Shown here: piece after piece, positions 44,041 through 55,087 of the stretch
Position numbering within the stretch: position 1 is the stretch's first letter
How the letters are laid out: each line of letters starts with the position of its first letter
NCBI GenBank assembly: GCA_024734495.1
Contig: JALMQS010000061.1
Span: 9,664,598-9,728,597, forward strand
DNA length: 64,000 nt
DNA from: Forficula auricularia
Taxonomy: Eukaryota > Arthropoda > Insecta > Dermaptera > Forficulidae
Direction of reading: 5' to 3'
Translations under genes and position numbers: made by a program
The notes under the pieces: model-generated
What the model saw: the letters and a program-made list of their open reading frames with translations, nothing else
What the model was told of the DNA's origin: nothing
The model's database searches: none

Positions 44041-44688
44041 TCAGTGCAAGTTTTCTGTTATCTTATTCTCAATAAATAACCTTATAGGTTCGTCCCCTCT
44101 CTGTTTCTCCTCATAAAACATAACCTTTAACTTTGAGACTACGATTAAACTATCGTATTCTCGGAGAAATTTCATTTTAAAATCTTTCCAATCCAACGCT
44201 GGAAATTGATTGACCACCCGCCACCATGTCTTGGCCTTATCTAACAACTGATCCGAAACCACCATGAGCCAAACATCTTCCGGTACTTTATATTTTAATA
44301 GAGTATTCTCGACCTTTTTTAAAAATAACTTCGGATCTTCCTCTGGGAGAGCTCTAAACACCGGAAGGAATTTTCCCACGTCTGCTAATTGAATATTCCT
44401 ATTAATCTCGAAATCACTTCCCTTTTCCGAATTTTCCTTCCTTTTTATTATTTCTTCCAACTCTATCCTCTTGTTTCTTTCCTCTTCCAAATCATCCTTT
44501 AATTTTTTTATTATTTCTTCAAAATTATTTTTTAATTTATTCACCTCCTCTCCCAAATCCATTACTCTATGCTCACCTTTTTTTATATCATCCTTGATCT
44601 TCGATATCTCCTCCCTCGTTATTTCCATATTCGAAAAATCATTTTTCTTATTCCTCTTCGCCAGTGGTCCACTAGGTCTTTTTATCAT
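44041..44688 (-). pseudogene. Gag-like protein of an LTR retrotransposon, truncated
   Basis: About 215 codons from the ATG at 44688 (an upstream GTG at 44694 is less likely as a start). The N-terminal third is charged and heptad-rich (EEVNKLKNNFEEIIKKLKDD), a predicted coiled coil. The C-terminal part has GKFLPVFRALPEEDPKLFLK, then AKTWWRVVNQFPALDWKDFK and MKFLREYDS, which matches the retrotransposon gag fold pattern (W..W..F...F...Y). It would form the element's particle. It stops after FIENKITENLH, before any zinc knuckle, protease or RT, so the element is 3'-truncated here. It starts 9 bases inside a primer-binding site. Confidence 0.7.
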
Positions 44689-44696
44689 TTTCACAT

Positions 44697-44709
44697 TGTT
44701 CGGGCGCCA
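44697..44709 (-). promoter_or_regulatory. tRNA-Lys-type primer-binding site
   Basis: Minus strand TGGCGCCCGAACA, the sequence complementary to the 3' end of a tRNA-Lys primer used by several LTR elements. It lies directly upstream of the gag-like ORF, where a primer-binding site belongs. Confidence 0.65.
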
Positions 44710-45080
44710 ATATTACGATCATTTTAATTAAGAACTCGTAATCTCATTAAAAAACATTTATTTAACAACAATATCAACATATAAATATAAATATAAACAA
44801 TAGAACGATTAACAATACATCAAGTAAGCTTTGAAGAATAAAAGAAAAACATTTTTTCTCTACATTCTTAGCATAATACCAATTCCTGAGTCCAACTAAC
44901 AAAATTATAAAAGCAAATATGGATCTTAAATAATGGCACTAGAATTATGTTATTGAGATTTCATCTGTTCTTTTTGTGGTAAAGATTCAACTTACTCGAT
45001 AAGAATCCCCTAGGTCCACTGAAGGAAGACCTCTCTTAGCTGTTTAATAGAGAAGAAATAATAATAGCAGCTCACCTGGA
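44710..45080 (-). mobile_element. Candidate 5' LTR region
   Basis: Position next to the primer-binding site implies that an LTR ends at about 44710 on the minus strand. Its outer edge is not defined: no second LTR copy is present, so the limit given is only a guess. AT-rich, no ORF. Confidence 0.35.
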
Positions 45081-45366
45081 ACAAAGAGAAAAAATTTAAT
45101 ATCAATAATGTATAGGTACATATTATTAAAAGTTATCTTGGGTTTTGGAATCCAGATAGGCAGACTCAAAGAAGTTTAGGTTCATATTCTTTTTATTCCC
45201 CCCACCCCTACCTCCTTAACATCATACTCTTTACAAGGCAAAATTCTGCACGTATCTCTAAAATGGCTCAGACTTATAGAGAAGTGCATCCAAGCCGTCT
45301 CAGCTCTTATACTATTTTGTTGATACTACCACAATTAATAAATAAAAAAAAAAAAAAAAACACAAA

Positions 45367-45907
45367 ACTGCGAACCTCTCTGACATATGTACACGCGTAA
45401 AATATTTTACTCAAAGATTGTTATCTTAATTTGTAAAATTTCCCGATATAGGGATTCTAAATTTAAACATATAGCCATGCTATATAATTTAAATAAAGGT
45501 CATTGAAGAAATTCAAAATTCGAATGGCAATGGAATGACTTTTCCTAATTTAATATGAAAGATATTAATTTGCCGATGGTAATAGATTCAAATTTACAAG
45601 AAAATCATAAGTTGGTGTCAAATATTCCATTCCATCGGATTTAATAGATGACACCAACTTATGATTTTCTTGTAAATTTGAATCTATTACCATCGGCAAA
45701 TTAATATTTTTCATATTAAATTAGGAAAAGTCATTCCATTGCAATTCGAATTAATATTCGAAACACCCAACGACCTTTATTTAAATTATATGGCATGGCT
45801 ATATGTTTAAATTTAGAATCACTATATCGGGAAATTTTACAAATTAAGATAACAATCTTTGAGTAAAATATTTTATGCGTGTACATATGTCAGAGAGGTT
45901 CGCATCC
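45367..45907. repeat. Large palindrome, arms about 260 bp
   Basis: GCGAACCTCTCTGACATATG at the left mirrors CATATGTCAGAGAGGTTCGC at the right, and inner blocks mirror too (AAGATTGTTATCTTAATTTG; TATAGCCATGCTATATAATT; GAATGACTTTTCCTAATTTA; ACAAGAAAATCATAAGTTGG). The centre at 45615-45650 reads GTGTCAAATATTCCATTCCA to GATGACAC. Confidence 0.85.
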
Positions 45908-46050
45908 CGCAGGTGAGCCAGATGGCTCGGATTGCTGTTACTGGCACTTGGGTTCGATTCCCGAAGAGTTGAAAAACAACCCCTCTGACATATAATTAAA
46001 AATATTCCATTCCATCGGATTTAATAGATGACACCAACTTATGAGTTTCT
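45908..46050 (+). repeat. tRNA-like SINE-type repeat with repeated palindrome centre
   Basis: GTGAGCCAGATGGCTCGGATTG, a GGTTCGATTCC B box, CCCCTCTGACATATAATT, then AATATTCCATTCCATCGGAT, TTAATAGATGACACCAACTT: the last part repeats the centre of the palindrome at 45621. Related to 53120-53215. Confidence 0.55.
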
Positions 46051-46984
46051 TAGAAATTTTTGTATTATGAAAAAAATTAAAAAATTTTGAGGAACTCATT
46101 ACCGGCGGGCAAAAGCCCTCTGAGCGTTCCGAATAAAACATGAATATGTAATTTTAAATATGAAAGAGAAAATGTTCGAGAAACTACCCTCGTAAAGGGT
46201 GTAATATTTAGTTTTAAAGCTATGATTAAACGCAGGGAAAATGTTATACTGTATTTATACTGTACTTGTCATATTATAAGAGCGGACGTAAATGAAATAG
46301 TTATTTTTGATCCTTTATCCTTGTCCAGCTTGTCCATCTATCAAAGTAGATAATAAAGAGAATGCATAAAAAGCATTTGGCTAAAATCAGTTTTTATATT
46401 TAATTTTCAAATAGCTTATTTCAATGAAGGTGAATTTTATTGTTCATTAACGGAGAAATTAAAGCTCCATGCTTAAAACATTTAACCAATGATTCAATAC
46501 AGGGTGATTCAAAATAAAATAAATAAATAAATGGAACATTAAAATTTGATAGTCAAATAAATAGGAGTGGATTGAAACAAAGGGTCTCATTTTCACTTTC
46601 ACTTATATAGCGAAGCATAAAAGTTAAAGTAATGCAATCACTTTCTCGAAGTTCAATTTTTGAAAACGTCTATTTCCAAAACTATAAAAGTTAATTTTAC
46701 TATGGCAACTTCAGGGGGTATTCGATATTCTTAAGATATTTAGTTTAGAAAAATAAACCGAATTATATTGGAGAGTCAAAACTCAGCCGAAAAATTCCTA
46801 CAATTTTTTAAAAATTGCTGCGCTTATGGCAAGAGCTTTATGATTTATGAATTTTTGATTTTTAATTGTTAAAAGGAGAAAAATGTTCAAGATTGTTGAG
46901 TAATTGGGGCCAGAGAATGTATTGTAGAAATAATCAAAAAGATTAAGGATGTTTCGTTGAATAGTGAAATTGTCTTTTGAAAAG
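46051..46984. other. No gene seen
   Basis: AT-rich. Short frames lack domains. Confidence 0.45.
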
Positions 46985-47060
46985 AGTGATGGGCCACTGA
47001 TGAAGTCCAAATAAATCGACGAATCGTCTGGCCCATTTAATAAAAACTCTGTTTTTTGTT
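46985..47060 (+). repeat. Penelope-derived hammerhead-like remnant
   Basis: CTGATGAAGTCCAAATAAAT, CGACGAATCGTCTGGCCC, TTTAATAAAAACTCTG. Same family as 23925-24005. The first core is intact, GAAA reads GAAT. Confidence 0.45.
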
Positions 47061-47172
47061 TATCGTCCAATTCCCAGTTATTCCTGTTTTAATTAATATT
47101 GATTTTTTTTAATTAGCTAATTTAATATCATATTTTGATAGTGTTTTTTTATTTAATATGTTAATAAATTAT

Positions 47173-47285
47173 TTCATCTTCCTAATTGAACTAATCTTTG
47201 GCTATTAATGGCATTATTATTAGCTATTATAGTATTAATGTCTATAATAGTCAAAGATTAGTTGTTCAATTAAGATGAAACATTT
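47173..47285. repeat. Small fold-back
   Basis: TTTCATCTTCCTAATTGAAC, TAATCTTTGGCTATTAAT are mirrored by ATTAATGTCTATAATAGTCA, AAGATTAGTTGTTCAATTAA and GATGAAA. Confidence 0.65.
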
Positions 47286-47560
47286 TTGAAAAAAAATGTT
47301 ATGTTCAGGACCGTGGTAAATTGCCCTATCCCCTGTTCACGGTTTATGATACATGACAATCAGCAAGTTTATTCATATTTGGTATGTATGTATATGTATT
47401 AGAGTGTTCTTTATTTTGGGTATTTTTTTGAATTTCTACCCTTTCAAGGGCTCTATATGGTTCGAAATAAATAGAAAAAAGGGTTTTTGCCATTGAAAGA
47501 TCAATTTTTTAATTCTAGCCAAAGTAATAGATCAAAAAATTTGAAACTCTGTAGAGTTTA

Positions 47561-48459
47561 TCTACTCTTATTAAACGAGCAAAAATTGTATATTTATTTA
47601 TATATATATATATTTATTTATTTATATTTATATTTATTTATATACATATTTATTTATATATATATTTATTTATATATATATATTTATTTATATATATATT
47701 TGTATCTTGGTTCTATTTTGAAAACGACTCTACCGATTTTGATGAAATTCACGGGTTAGGGGGTTTTTGGGGTGACAATTCGATCTGTCACGGTCTCATC
47801 TTCAACAAAATTGTTTTTGATGGGTTTTTTCGTAATTAAATTAATCATTCTCAGGTAGACAAATCCCATTCTTAGGGTTTAAAAAAAGGTTACTCTTTTT
47901 CTTTTGTACCCAGACAGACAATGGGTCGGGTTAATCCTTTATTCTCAAAGGCCTTGAAGAAGTATTGTGATTGTGGATTTTAACATATTTTGTTCTCCCT
48001 AAACGTTAGAAATATTAATAAACGTTTTATAATTGTTTTTATAAAGAACTTTATTTATTTAATAGAATAAAAAATAATCAAGAATTTATTTAAAAATATA
48101 TTTCGCATAAGCAGGTCTCAATTTTCTGAAAAAACAACACATTTTGATAGGTTTTATTTATTAACAATTGGATGATAAAAATGAATCATATGGTTGAATC
48201 AAAACAGACCCAGAAGGTGGGGCGCAGTGGTGGGGAATCCGGGGGTAGGGCGAGGTTTCGGGTGTGGGGTCAAGCTGGGTGGGGGGGGGGGGTACAGTGT
48301 GCGATATATATATATATTATTGTATTTTTTAATTTGAAAGCGGCTCTCAAATAAAAATCGACCTTTTTATCAGAATTTTAAATTAAAAATAATATTAAAA
48401 TAAAGCTTTTAACTGAAAGAAGAAGTTACCGAGCATCGCCCGATGCCCCCAGGTACTTC
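47561..48459 (+). mobile_element. Non-autonomous Helitron with internal TA/TTTA microsatellite
   Basis: It starts TCTACTCTTATTAAACGAGC after host A and is highly similar to 33248-34064 throughout (GGTGACAATTCGATCTGTCA, GATGGGTTTTTTCGTAAT, G-rich tract near 48280). The 3' hairpin is partly decayed (ACCGAGCATCGCCCGATGCC) and the terminal CTAA reads CTTC. A 110-bp TATTTATATATA expansion at 47590-47700 makes it longer. The frames at 47487-47759 and 48172-48354 fall in these low-complexity parts. Confidence 0.8.
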
Positions 48460-48464
48460 TTATA

Positions 48465-48770
48465 ATAATAGCTATCCATCAGAATTATTACAGATTTTTA
48501 GCTATTATAATTTTGGAGTTACAACTAGATAAAATACTGCTATATCTTAGTGTTAGTAAGCTATAGACTCCAAAATATAATAGCTCAAAATCTGTAAAAA
48601 TTTTGAGGCATAGTTACTATTGTAAGGATAAAATCTACAGAGTTTCACATTTTTTGAACCATTACTTTGGCCGGAATAAAAAATTGATCTTTCAATGGCG
48701 AAACCCCCATGTTATTTAGATGAGAAGCTTACATCGCTGGGGATACAGGTTATAATTGAGATAGAGAGTT
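48465..48770. mobile_element. Partial copy of the 24360-24882 MITE family
   Basis: TACTATTGTAAGGATAAAAT, CTACAGAGTTTCACATTTTT, TGAACCATTACTTTGGC and AACCCCCATGTTATTTA match 24720-24825. The terminal ACCCCA inverted repeats are not preserved. Confidence 0.55.
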
Positions 48771-48789
48771 GAAAGTTGGGGGATATTTT

Positions 48790-49515
48790 TAACCGACTTC
48801 AAAAAAGGAGGAGGTTCTCTATTCGATTGAATTTTTTTTTTTTTTTTTTTTTTTTTTGTGCCTATGTTACCTCATATCTCCGCCAATTCTCAACCGATTT
48901 TGAAAATTTTTTTTGCATTCATTTTCCAGTCTAGCTTCCGATTGGTCCCATTTTTTTTTCGTATTTTTTTCATAGGTATTAGACCTTTTTTATTAGGTTT
49001 GTTTAGACCTAACTTCTTTGTTTATGAACCGATTTCGATGGTTCTTTTTTTATCCGAAAGGGGGTGTCTTAGGGATGGTGTCATATTAATTTGGTCAAGT
49101 TCTGATGATATGATCACTATTAATAACATCACTAAAAAGAGAAAAATAAAAATAATTTTTAAGAAAAAAATAAAAACCGACTTCAAAAAATTAAATGCAA
49201 CAAATAAAATACACTAAAAGGTATAAAATAATTATTATCTTATTTAGTTACAACTAAACGACGAAATATTAACATGAAATTACTTTTTGAAGTTGGTGCC
49301 AAACATATACCTTTTATGAATCGCACTCGACGGATCTTACTTAGTACGTTTGGAGGGTATGCTCGCTTATAGGTATAGTTAGTTTGGCACCGACTTCAAA
49401 AAGTAATTTCATGTTAATATTTCGTCGTTTAGTTGTAACTAAATAAGATAATAATTATTTTATACCTTTTAGTGTATTTTATTTGTTGCATTTAATTTTT
49501 TGAAGTCGGTTTTTA
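48790..49515. mobile_element. AACCGACTTC-type inverted-repeat element containing a fold-back
   Basis: It starts AACCGACTTCAAAAAAGGAG then GAGGTTCTC, a terminal motif widespread in arthropod genomes, and ends TTGAAGTCGGTTTTT. From 49175 a second AACCGACTTCAAAAAATTAA opens a fold-back whose arms (about 145 bp; ACTAAACGACGAAATATTAA against TTAATATTTCGTCGTTTAGT) are almost perfect, around a 90-base centre. The T run at 48832-48858 and the frame 48858-49217 are non-coding. Confidence 0.7.
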
Positions 49516-50659
49516 TTTTTTTATTAAAAATTATTTTTTTTATTTATTTCGAACCATATAAGCCCTTGTCAGCGTAAAAATTCAAAAATACCAAAAATAA
49601 GGACCACCCTAATATGTATGCATCAAGTAGAGGACAACCTCATTGAATTCTCTTTATGAACAATAATAGTTGTTTTGGCATTCTCTCTAACTCTTTCCCC
49701 GTCAAGTTTTTTCAGTATGTTTTAGAATACCCTGTATATCTAAGAATTTTAAAAACATCTCAATAATCTATATATCGTGAGATATGATCATATCAATAAG
49801 AACTGATTTTATTTTGCAATAAAAACAAACGATCAGTCAAATACAGCAATTCAAGAGAGAGAGAAAAAAAGCCCACCTAAGGCGAGATTCTAGGTATTAA
49901 ATTGCATTGACCGGGCATCGATTCTGGGCCCCGGGGTTTCTCCAGTCGATAGACATTAGTATTTGTAGTATTAGTAGTAGTAGCTCCCTATCTTTCCAGT
50001 CCATTGGGCCCACAAAAGGGGATGCAACGGACCATTAACTGTTTGTCCCGTACGTGCCCTCGGACAAAACTTTATGCCAATTAGAAATATACTATACTTT
50101 GGATAAGAGCTCTTATTATTCTCACTAGGGGATGAAAAAATGTCCAGTTACTTTAAATGATATCGTTTAGGAATTTCACGCTCTATAGCATTCAATTGAT
50201 GTTAGAAAAGAAAGATTAAAAATATTAAAAATGTATGAAAAAATTAAGATTTTCATTTTATAAGGATTATGTAAATCAAGGGTGTCCTTTTGGCTTACAC
50301 GGCCCACATTTGAAGAAAAAAATTTCTCAAACCCAGGATAAAATATTATAATTCTATTGATATTTGTTATTCAAAAGAGATAATTAGGTAATAATGTAGA
50401 AATAAGAAATTTTAAAAAAATATGAACTATTTTGAAACTTCATCTTGACTGACTAATAATTAAATTTACTTGAAACTGGAATTTCGTATATTTTTATATT
50501 TTTGAATATTAAAAAAACTTACTAGTTTTTAATCATAATTTAGAAATTAATTTCACTAATTAAGTTTTGAATTATTTAATTTAAGACTAGAGTGTTACAC
50601 TTTTTTGCATAGATATCAATTTATTTATATTATTTAAAAAATTAAATTTTATTTAACTT
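49516..50659. other. No gene; one repeat-end block
   Basis: AGAGGACAACCTCATTG at 49629 is the outer end of a Penelope-derived repeat. 49880-50090 is a more GC-balanced patch with GGGCCCCGGGGTTTC; I cannot identify it. Confidence 0.45.
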
Positions 50660-50775
50660 TTTAAGGAGTTAGGTGTTGGTTCTAGGTGAAACATTTTAAT
50701 ATAATAATAAAACTTGAGCAAGATACGTGTGAAACCTACTTCGCATCTTGCTCAAGTTTTATTATTATAAATTTT
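50660..50775. repeat. Short inverted repeat, GTGTTGG...GTGAAAC family
   Basis: GGTGTTGGTTCTAGGTGAAA then TAATAATAAAACTTGAGCAA mirrored by TTGCTCAAGTTTTATTATTA, with GTGTGAAACCTACTTCGC in the centre. Confidence 0.55.
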
Positions 50776-51033
50776 ATTTTTTAATTTTACAAATATAAAA
50801 TTATTAATTAATTGTCTAATTTCATCATGGGTAGTCTAACCAGAAATTTAGATCACAATACTATCTTAAAACTTTTCAATAAATAAATACAACAAAATTA
50901 ATATCGTATTATGATTAAAACTCATGAGTTTTTGAAATTGTTCTCAAAATTCAGCTTCATTAAAGCTATATTCACAATATTAAATTTATTTAAGAAAAAA
51001 TAAATTAAATGCCAGTAGCACATATTATATTAA

Positions 51034-51825
51034 ATTACCTGGAGCCACCGAGCGATGCACGGTAACCCTGACCCCCTCCCGAAACCACACACCTCGCCCC
51101 CACCACTGCACACCCACTCCGCCCTACCCCACCCCAACCGCGCCTCCCACCCCCGGATCCCCCACAACTGCACCCCACCTCCTGCACCTCCTACATCCAC
51201 CCTGCACCCAGTTTTTGCATTTCTAGCTTTCTAATGGTCTACATATTATGTGTATATTTGTTTACTCGTACACCAATTTGCCCACATTCGTTCATATTCA
51301 TAAACATTATAAAAAATAAATAAGAAAATAATAATAATAAAAAAATAATCGTATAGGATCTGAAATAAAAACATAAAATTAATTAAGATTTGTTTCCAAG
51401 TTATATAAAAAAAAGCCACATCAACCACGTTATTTGTAAACACACCTGTTTTGTTATGATTTATACACCTGTTAATTAAAAACAAACAAAAACTTCCTAA
51501 TTTTAATATAATATATTAATATTTGCTATAACCTATTAGTGGGTTTTAAAATTAAAAAATCAATTAATAAATAAAAGATAATTGAAAAAAATGTAAAAAA
51601 AACATTTTTATCTATAAATAATTACTTAAATTAAGAAAAGATCAATTGAGATGAAATTTGTCGAGGTCCAGACCTAGCCAGATCGTTTTCTCATTCTCAA
51701 AACTTGTTAATAGATTTTGTTTCATCAAAATCGGTAGAGCCGTTTTCAAAATAGAACTAAGATACAAATATATATACAAACAATATATATATATAAACAA
51801 TTTTCGCTCGTTTAATAAGAGTAGA
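51034..51825 (-). mobile_element. Non-autonomous Helitron
   Basis: 5' end TCTACTCTTATTAAACGAGC on the minus strand (51806-51825), followed on the plus strand by host T. The 3' hairpin is ACCGTGCATCGCTCGGT (about 51048-51064) with CTCCAGGTAA before the end; the CTRR tip is altered. Inside are a C-rich tract (51060-51200) and TTTTGCATTTCTAG shared with 7863-10670. The minus-strand frame at 51246-51485 has no domain. Confidence 0.75.
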
Positions 51826-51909
51826 TATGTTTAATTTAAATATCAGAAAAATCGAACCTAAGAGCCAAATATAGTATCCCTCTGCAGATTGATTAAAAAA
51901 TAACATTTA

Positions 51910-52225
51910 GGGAAAGCGGTGTTGGTTTATAGTGAAACATTTAACATAGGAGTTTTTAACGGGTTATAGTGGCGTTTCACAAGTAAAAAAATTAAAATTA
52001 AAAAAATTAAAAATTTCTTTAATTATATTTTTGGAGTTTTATTTTTCTCTATACATTTCGAGTTATGAGCCCATCATCAGGAGTTTAACAAAAGAGTCAG
52101 TCCTCCTGATGATGGGCACATAACTCGAGACATGTATAGAAAAATAAAACTTCAAAAAAATATAATTAAGGTAATTAATTTTGACTTGTGAAACACCACT
52201 ATAACCCGTTAAAAACTCCGTGATT
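51910..52225. mobile_element. Penelope-derived head-to-head palindrome
   Basis: GGAGTTTTTAACGGGTTATA at 51950 mirrors TATAACCCGTTAAAAACTCC (52199). Two facing centres, CTCGAGTTATGTGCCCATCA-type on each strand (52065-52083 minus, 52101-52130 plus: CTGATGATGGGCACATAACT-CGAGAC), keep CTGATGA but lack GAAA. Confidence 0.6.
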
Positions 52226-53119
52226 AAGAAATGATGAAATCCAATAGATTCCTGTGAATTTTTCAATATATTCAAATTATCTTAAACAAAATTTATAATT
52301 ACTATTTTTCTTCGTCTATTTACATTTCTAAATATATTTGTTTGTATTTAATAAATTGAAAACAAATATTGGTAATGGAAAATGATTATACACAGATTTA
52401 ATTAAAATTTCAATTTAATTTTAAGTTCAATTTTTTTTACTTCATTTATTTATTTATTTATTTGATGTTGTTGTTGTTTATTTATTATTTTATTTTGTTC
52501 TTTTTTTTTACTTTTGCAAAGTGAATTAAATGACATCTCTATTTTAATCATGACAGGGAATTCATGCCTCCCAACCTCCTGGCAACCAACCTCGAAAACC
52601 ACTGACTCAAATGGAAATTCTAGCTTCTCTAAATTTGAAATTATAATCCTCTCTTTTCTGAACCAACGCCCCTCCGGTTGTTTAGTTTTAAATAAGACAG
52701 CCACCGCAGTCGCCTTCCGAAAAAAGCTTTTGTGTACAACAGCTCCAAAATGGGCGTTATTGACTTTTTAAGAGTTAAAACAACTTGGCACTCATTCGAT
52801 CTATCCATTTTGCCAAAAAGTATCTTTTGTTTTAATAAAATTTGTGGAAACATAAGATTTATTATTATTCGATTGTAAAGAGAAATAGAAACGTTTTAAT
52901 TTATTTACGAAAAGATTTCATTTAAATGTGGGAGAAGAGAAATTAGATTTAATTAAATAAATTTATATGGCTGGATAGTAGGGAAGTTGAATAGTAGATT
53001 ATAATAGCTGATAATTATATTAAATATAACATTTCAAAATGTTATTAATAGAGGCTTAAAATTTCCAAAGAAATCCGAGCTGTCATGTATAATCTTTATT
53101 ATATGTAAGAAGGATTGAC
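52226..53119. other. No confident gene
   Basis: Overlapping frames on both strands at 52450-52853 (for example 52514-52771) fall in a slightly GC-richer patch. I do not recognise a family, and both strands being open argues against a real exon. Confidence 0.4.
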
Positions 53120-53215
53120 TTCATACAGTAGCCAAATGATCCGGATTGCTATTTTTGGGATTAGGGGTTGATTGCCGAGGGGGTAATCACTTCCCTTCTG
53201 ATGTGTAATAAAGAT
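53120..53215 (+). repeat. tRNA-like repeat, decayed
   Basis: CAGTAGCCAAATGATCCGGA, a B-box-like GGGGTTGATTGCCG, CTTCTGATGTGTAATAAAGA. Resembles 45908-46000 in order and spacing. Confidence 0.45.
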
Positions 53216-53551
53216 TATTTACTTGAATCCATGATATCTCGGATTTAGAAGAGATGGTTTCGGTTGGCCGATTTCAATCAAAAGTTTGATGTACTACTAG
53301 CTCATATCTAAGTTCCATATTTCGTGCCATGTACTTACATATAAATTTTGGGTCATTTTTCGGATCTTGAGATAAAAATCCGATTTGTTCTTAATCTGAT
53401 CTGATCTATCAAAAAGATCGTTTTCTTTCATCGGGGAATGACAAAGTAATTATTAAATCTTTCGATATAGAGGTTCCTTAGTGTGACGGCTTCGGAAAAG
53501 GATTGCAATACTTTTAAATACGAGATATCTCAGATTAGGTAATGGTATAAA

Positions 53552-53683
53552 CGAAGGGTGAACCGCGACCTAATATCGTGTACACCTACTTCCACTTCCA
53601 CTTTCATTTCCAAGTAGGGGTGATATCCCAAATAATTCCACATAATTCCAAAGACGTGTATACCTATCGCGGTTTACCCCTCG
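53552..53683. mobile_element. 132-bp hAT-like MITE with perfect 8-bp target duplication
   Basis: Ends CGAAGGGTGAACCGCG and CGCGGTTTACCCCTCG are inverted repeats. GGTATAAA flanks both sides (53544-53551, 53684-53691). The interior holds ACACCTACTTCCACTTCCAC, as at 36614-36798. Confidence 0.85.
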
Positions 53684-53797
53684 GGTATAAATATATAGAT
53701 GAAAAAAAAATATTAAAAATAAATTTACTTGACATATGCGTATAAGAAATAATTTGAAATTAATCACAACTGAAAGCACTAATTAAAAAGTTTTTAT

Positions 53798-53903
53798 TTT
53801 GCCGAGAGTGGCAGAGTTGTTGATTCATAAAGAGAAATAAGGAGGTTGTCCTCTGCTTGATGCAAATAATCATACACACATATATATCAAAATACATATA
53901 TAT

Positions 53904-53946
<43 letters not shown>

Positions 53947-54010
53947 ATAAATGTGTGTATGTTTATTTATATCAAGCAGAGGACAACCTCCTTGTTTCTC
54001 TTTATAAAAA
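53798..54010. mobile_element. Penelope-derived inverted repeat with TA microsatellite centre
   Basis: TTGCCGAGAGTGGCAGAG, then AAAGAGAAATAAGGAGGTTG-TCCTCTGCTTGAT mirrored by ATCAAGCAGAGGACAACCTC-CTTGTTTCTCTTTA (53973 on). The ribozyme core is replaced by (TA)n at 53908-53942. The frames here read the microsatellite. Confidence 0.6.
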
Positions 54011-55079
54011 TTAATTATATAACTACTATATTTCGATGAAAAGATCCTGAGATTATATAAAAATTTAATACAAATACTGTGCATTCTGTGTATGTTAATT
54101 TGAATTTTATTTAAATAGCCGATTGAGGTGACATATCTTTTATTGAATATCATCATTTTACCACACTAACATGATCTTATCTCGCTAGCTAACCATAGTA
54201 ATTCCGTCATTTACATATACAATCATAAAAAAACAAACACTTTTTTCATGCACGAATACAATATTTGACCATTCCCTGTATAGTAAAGTAAAAAATAAAT
54301 TTCCGATAAGTGTGGAAAAAAATGATATTAATCATCGTCTATCGCAATAATGAGACATCGTCAATAATTTTTTCATTAATTCTTTTATGTAAGTTCTTAT
54401 GCCATTGCAACAAAAACGATTTCCCTTTGGAATGGAAAGAAAGAATCTGTATTTAAATTGAATTTCTTGGTCGTTAAAGAGATTTGGAATATAACCTTTG
54501 TGCGTATTACTTCTTTTTAAGGGACTTTAAAAAAAGACAATAAAAAAGAATCCATTCGTAGGCTGAATAGAGTATTAGTAAATGATAAATAGAGAGCATT
54601 TAATAATATAACGAGTTATCTAATTATGCTACTTGTTATTCTAGAAGTAAATTCCAGCTTATTTAATAATGGTTGATTAATATTTGATAATTTCAAAACC
54701 ACAATGAAAGGCAAACAAAGCTTTGTCATATAGATATTGTTTACATTTAATTTTACTTATTATATTATATATATATAATGTTCGTCGTTTTGAGAGGATA
54801 GAGAGCAAGCACGACATATTATTAAATGTCTAATTTACGAAAACTAAATACGAATTTCAGAATTAGTTAAATATTCTTCGAAAATGATAATTTTCTCTTT
54901 ATTCGCTATACTCGGCAAATATGTTTAGAAATGACATAATAATTGAATTTATCCGAAATTTTCTTTTAGAGTTGCGTTGAACAAGGAAAACGGAACCCCG
55001 TTAGTGTCGTTGCGATATTTTTCTGTCTGTCAGAACATTATTTATAAACAAAATAAGATACAAACTTGAAATTTAGAAG
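54011..55079. other. No gene seen
   Basis: AT-rich, no recognised feature. Confidence 0.5.
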
Positions 55080-55087
55080 GTCTAGGC

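Noticed and set aside
47487..47759. 90-codon frame rich in Ile, Tyr and Leu
   Set aside because: Translation of a TTTATATATA microsatellite inside a Helitron.
52450..52853. Overlapping frames on both strands, possible exon
   Set aside because: Both strands are open and no family is recognisable; no splice sites fit clearly. Left uncalled, although it is slightly richer in GC than its surroundings.
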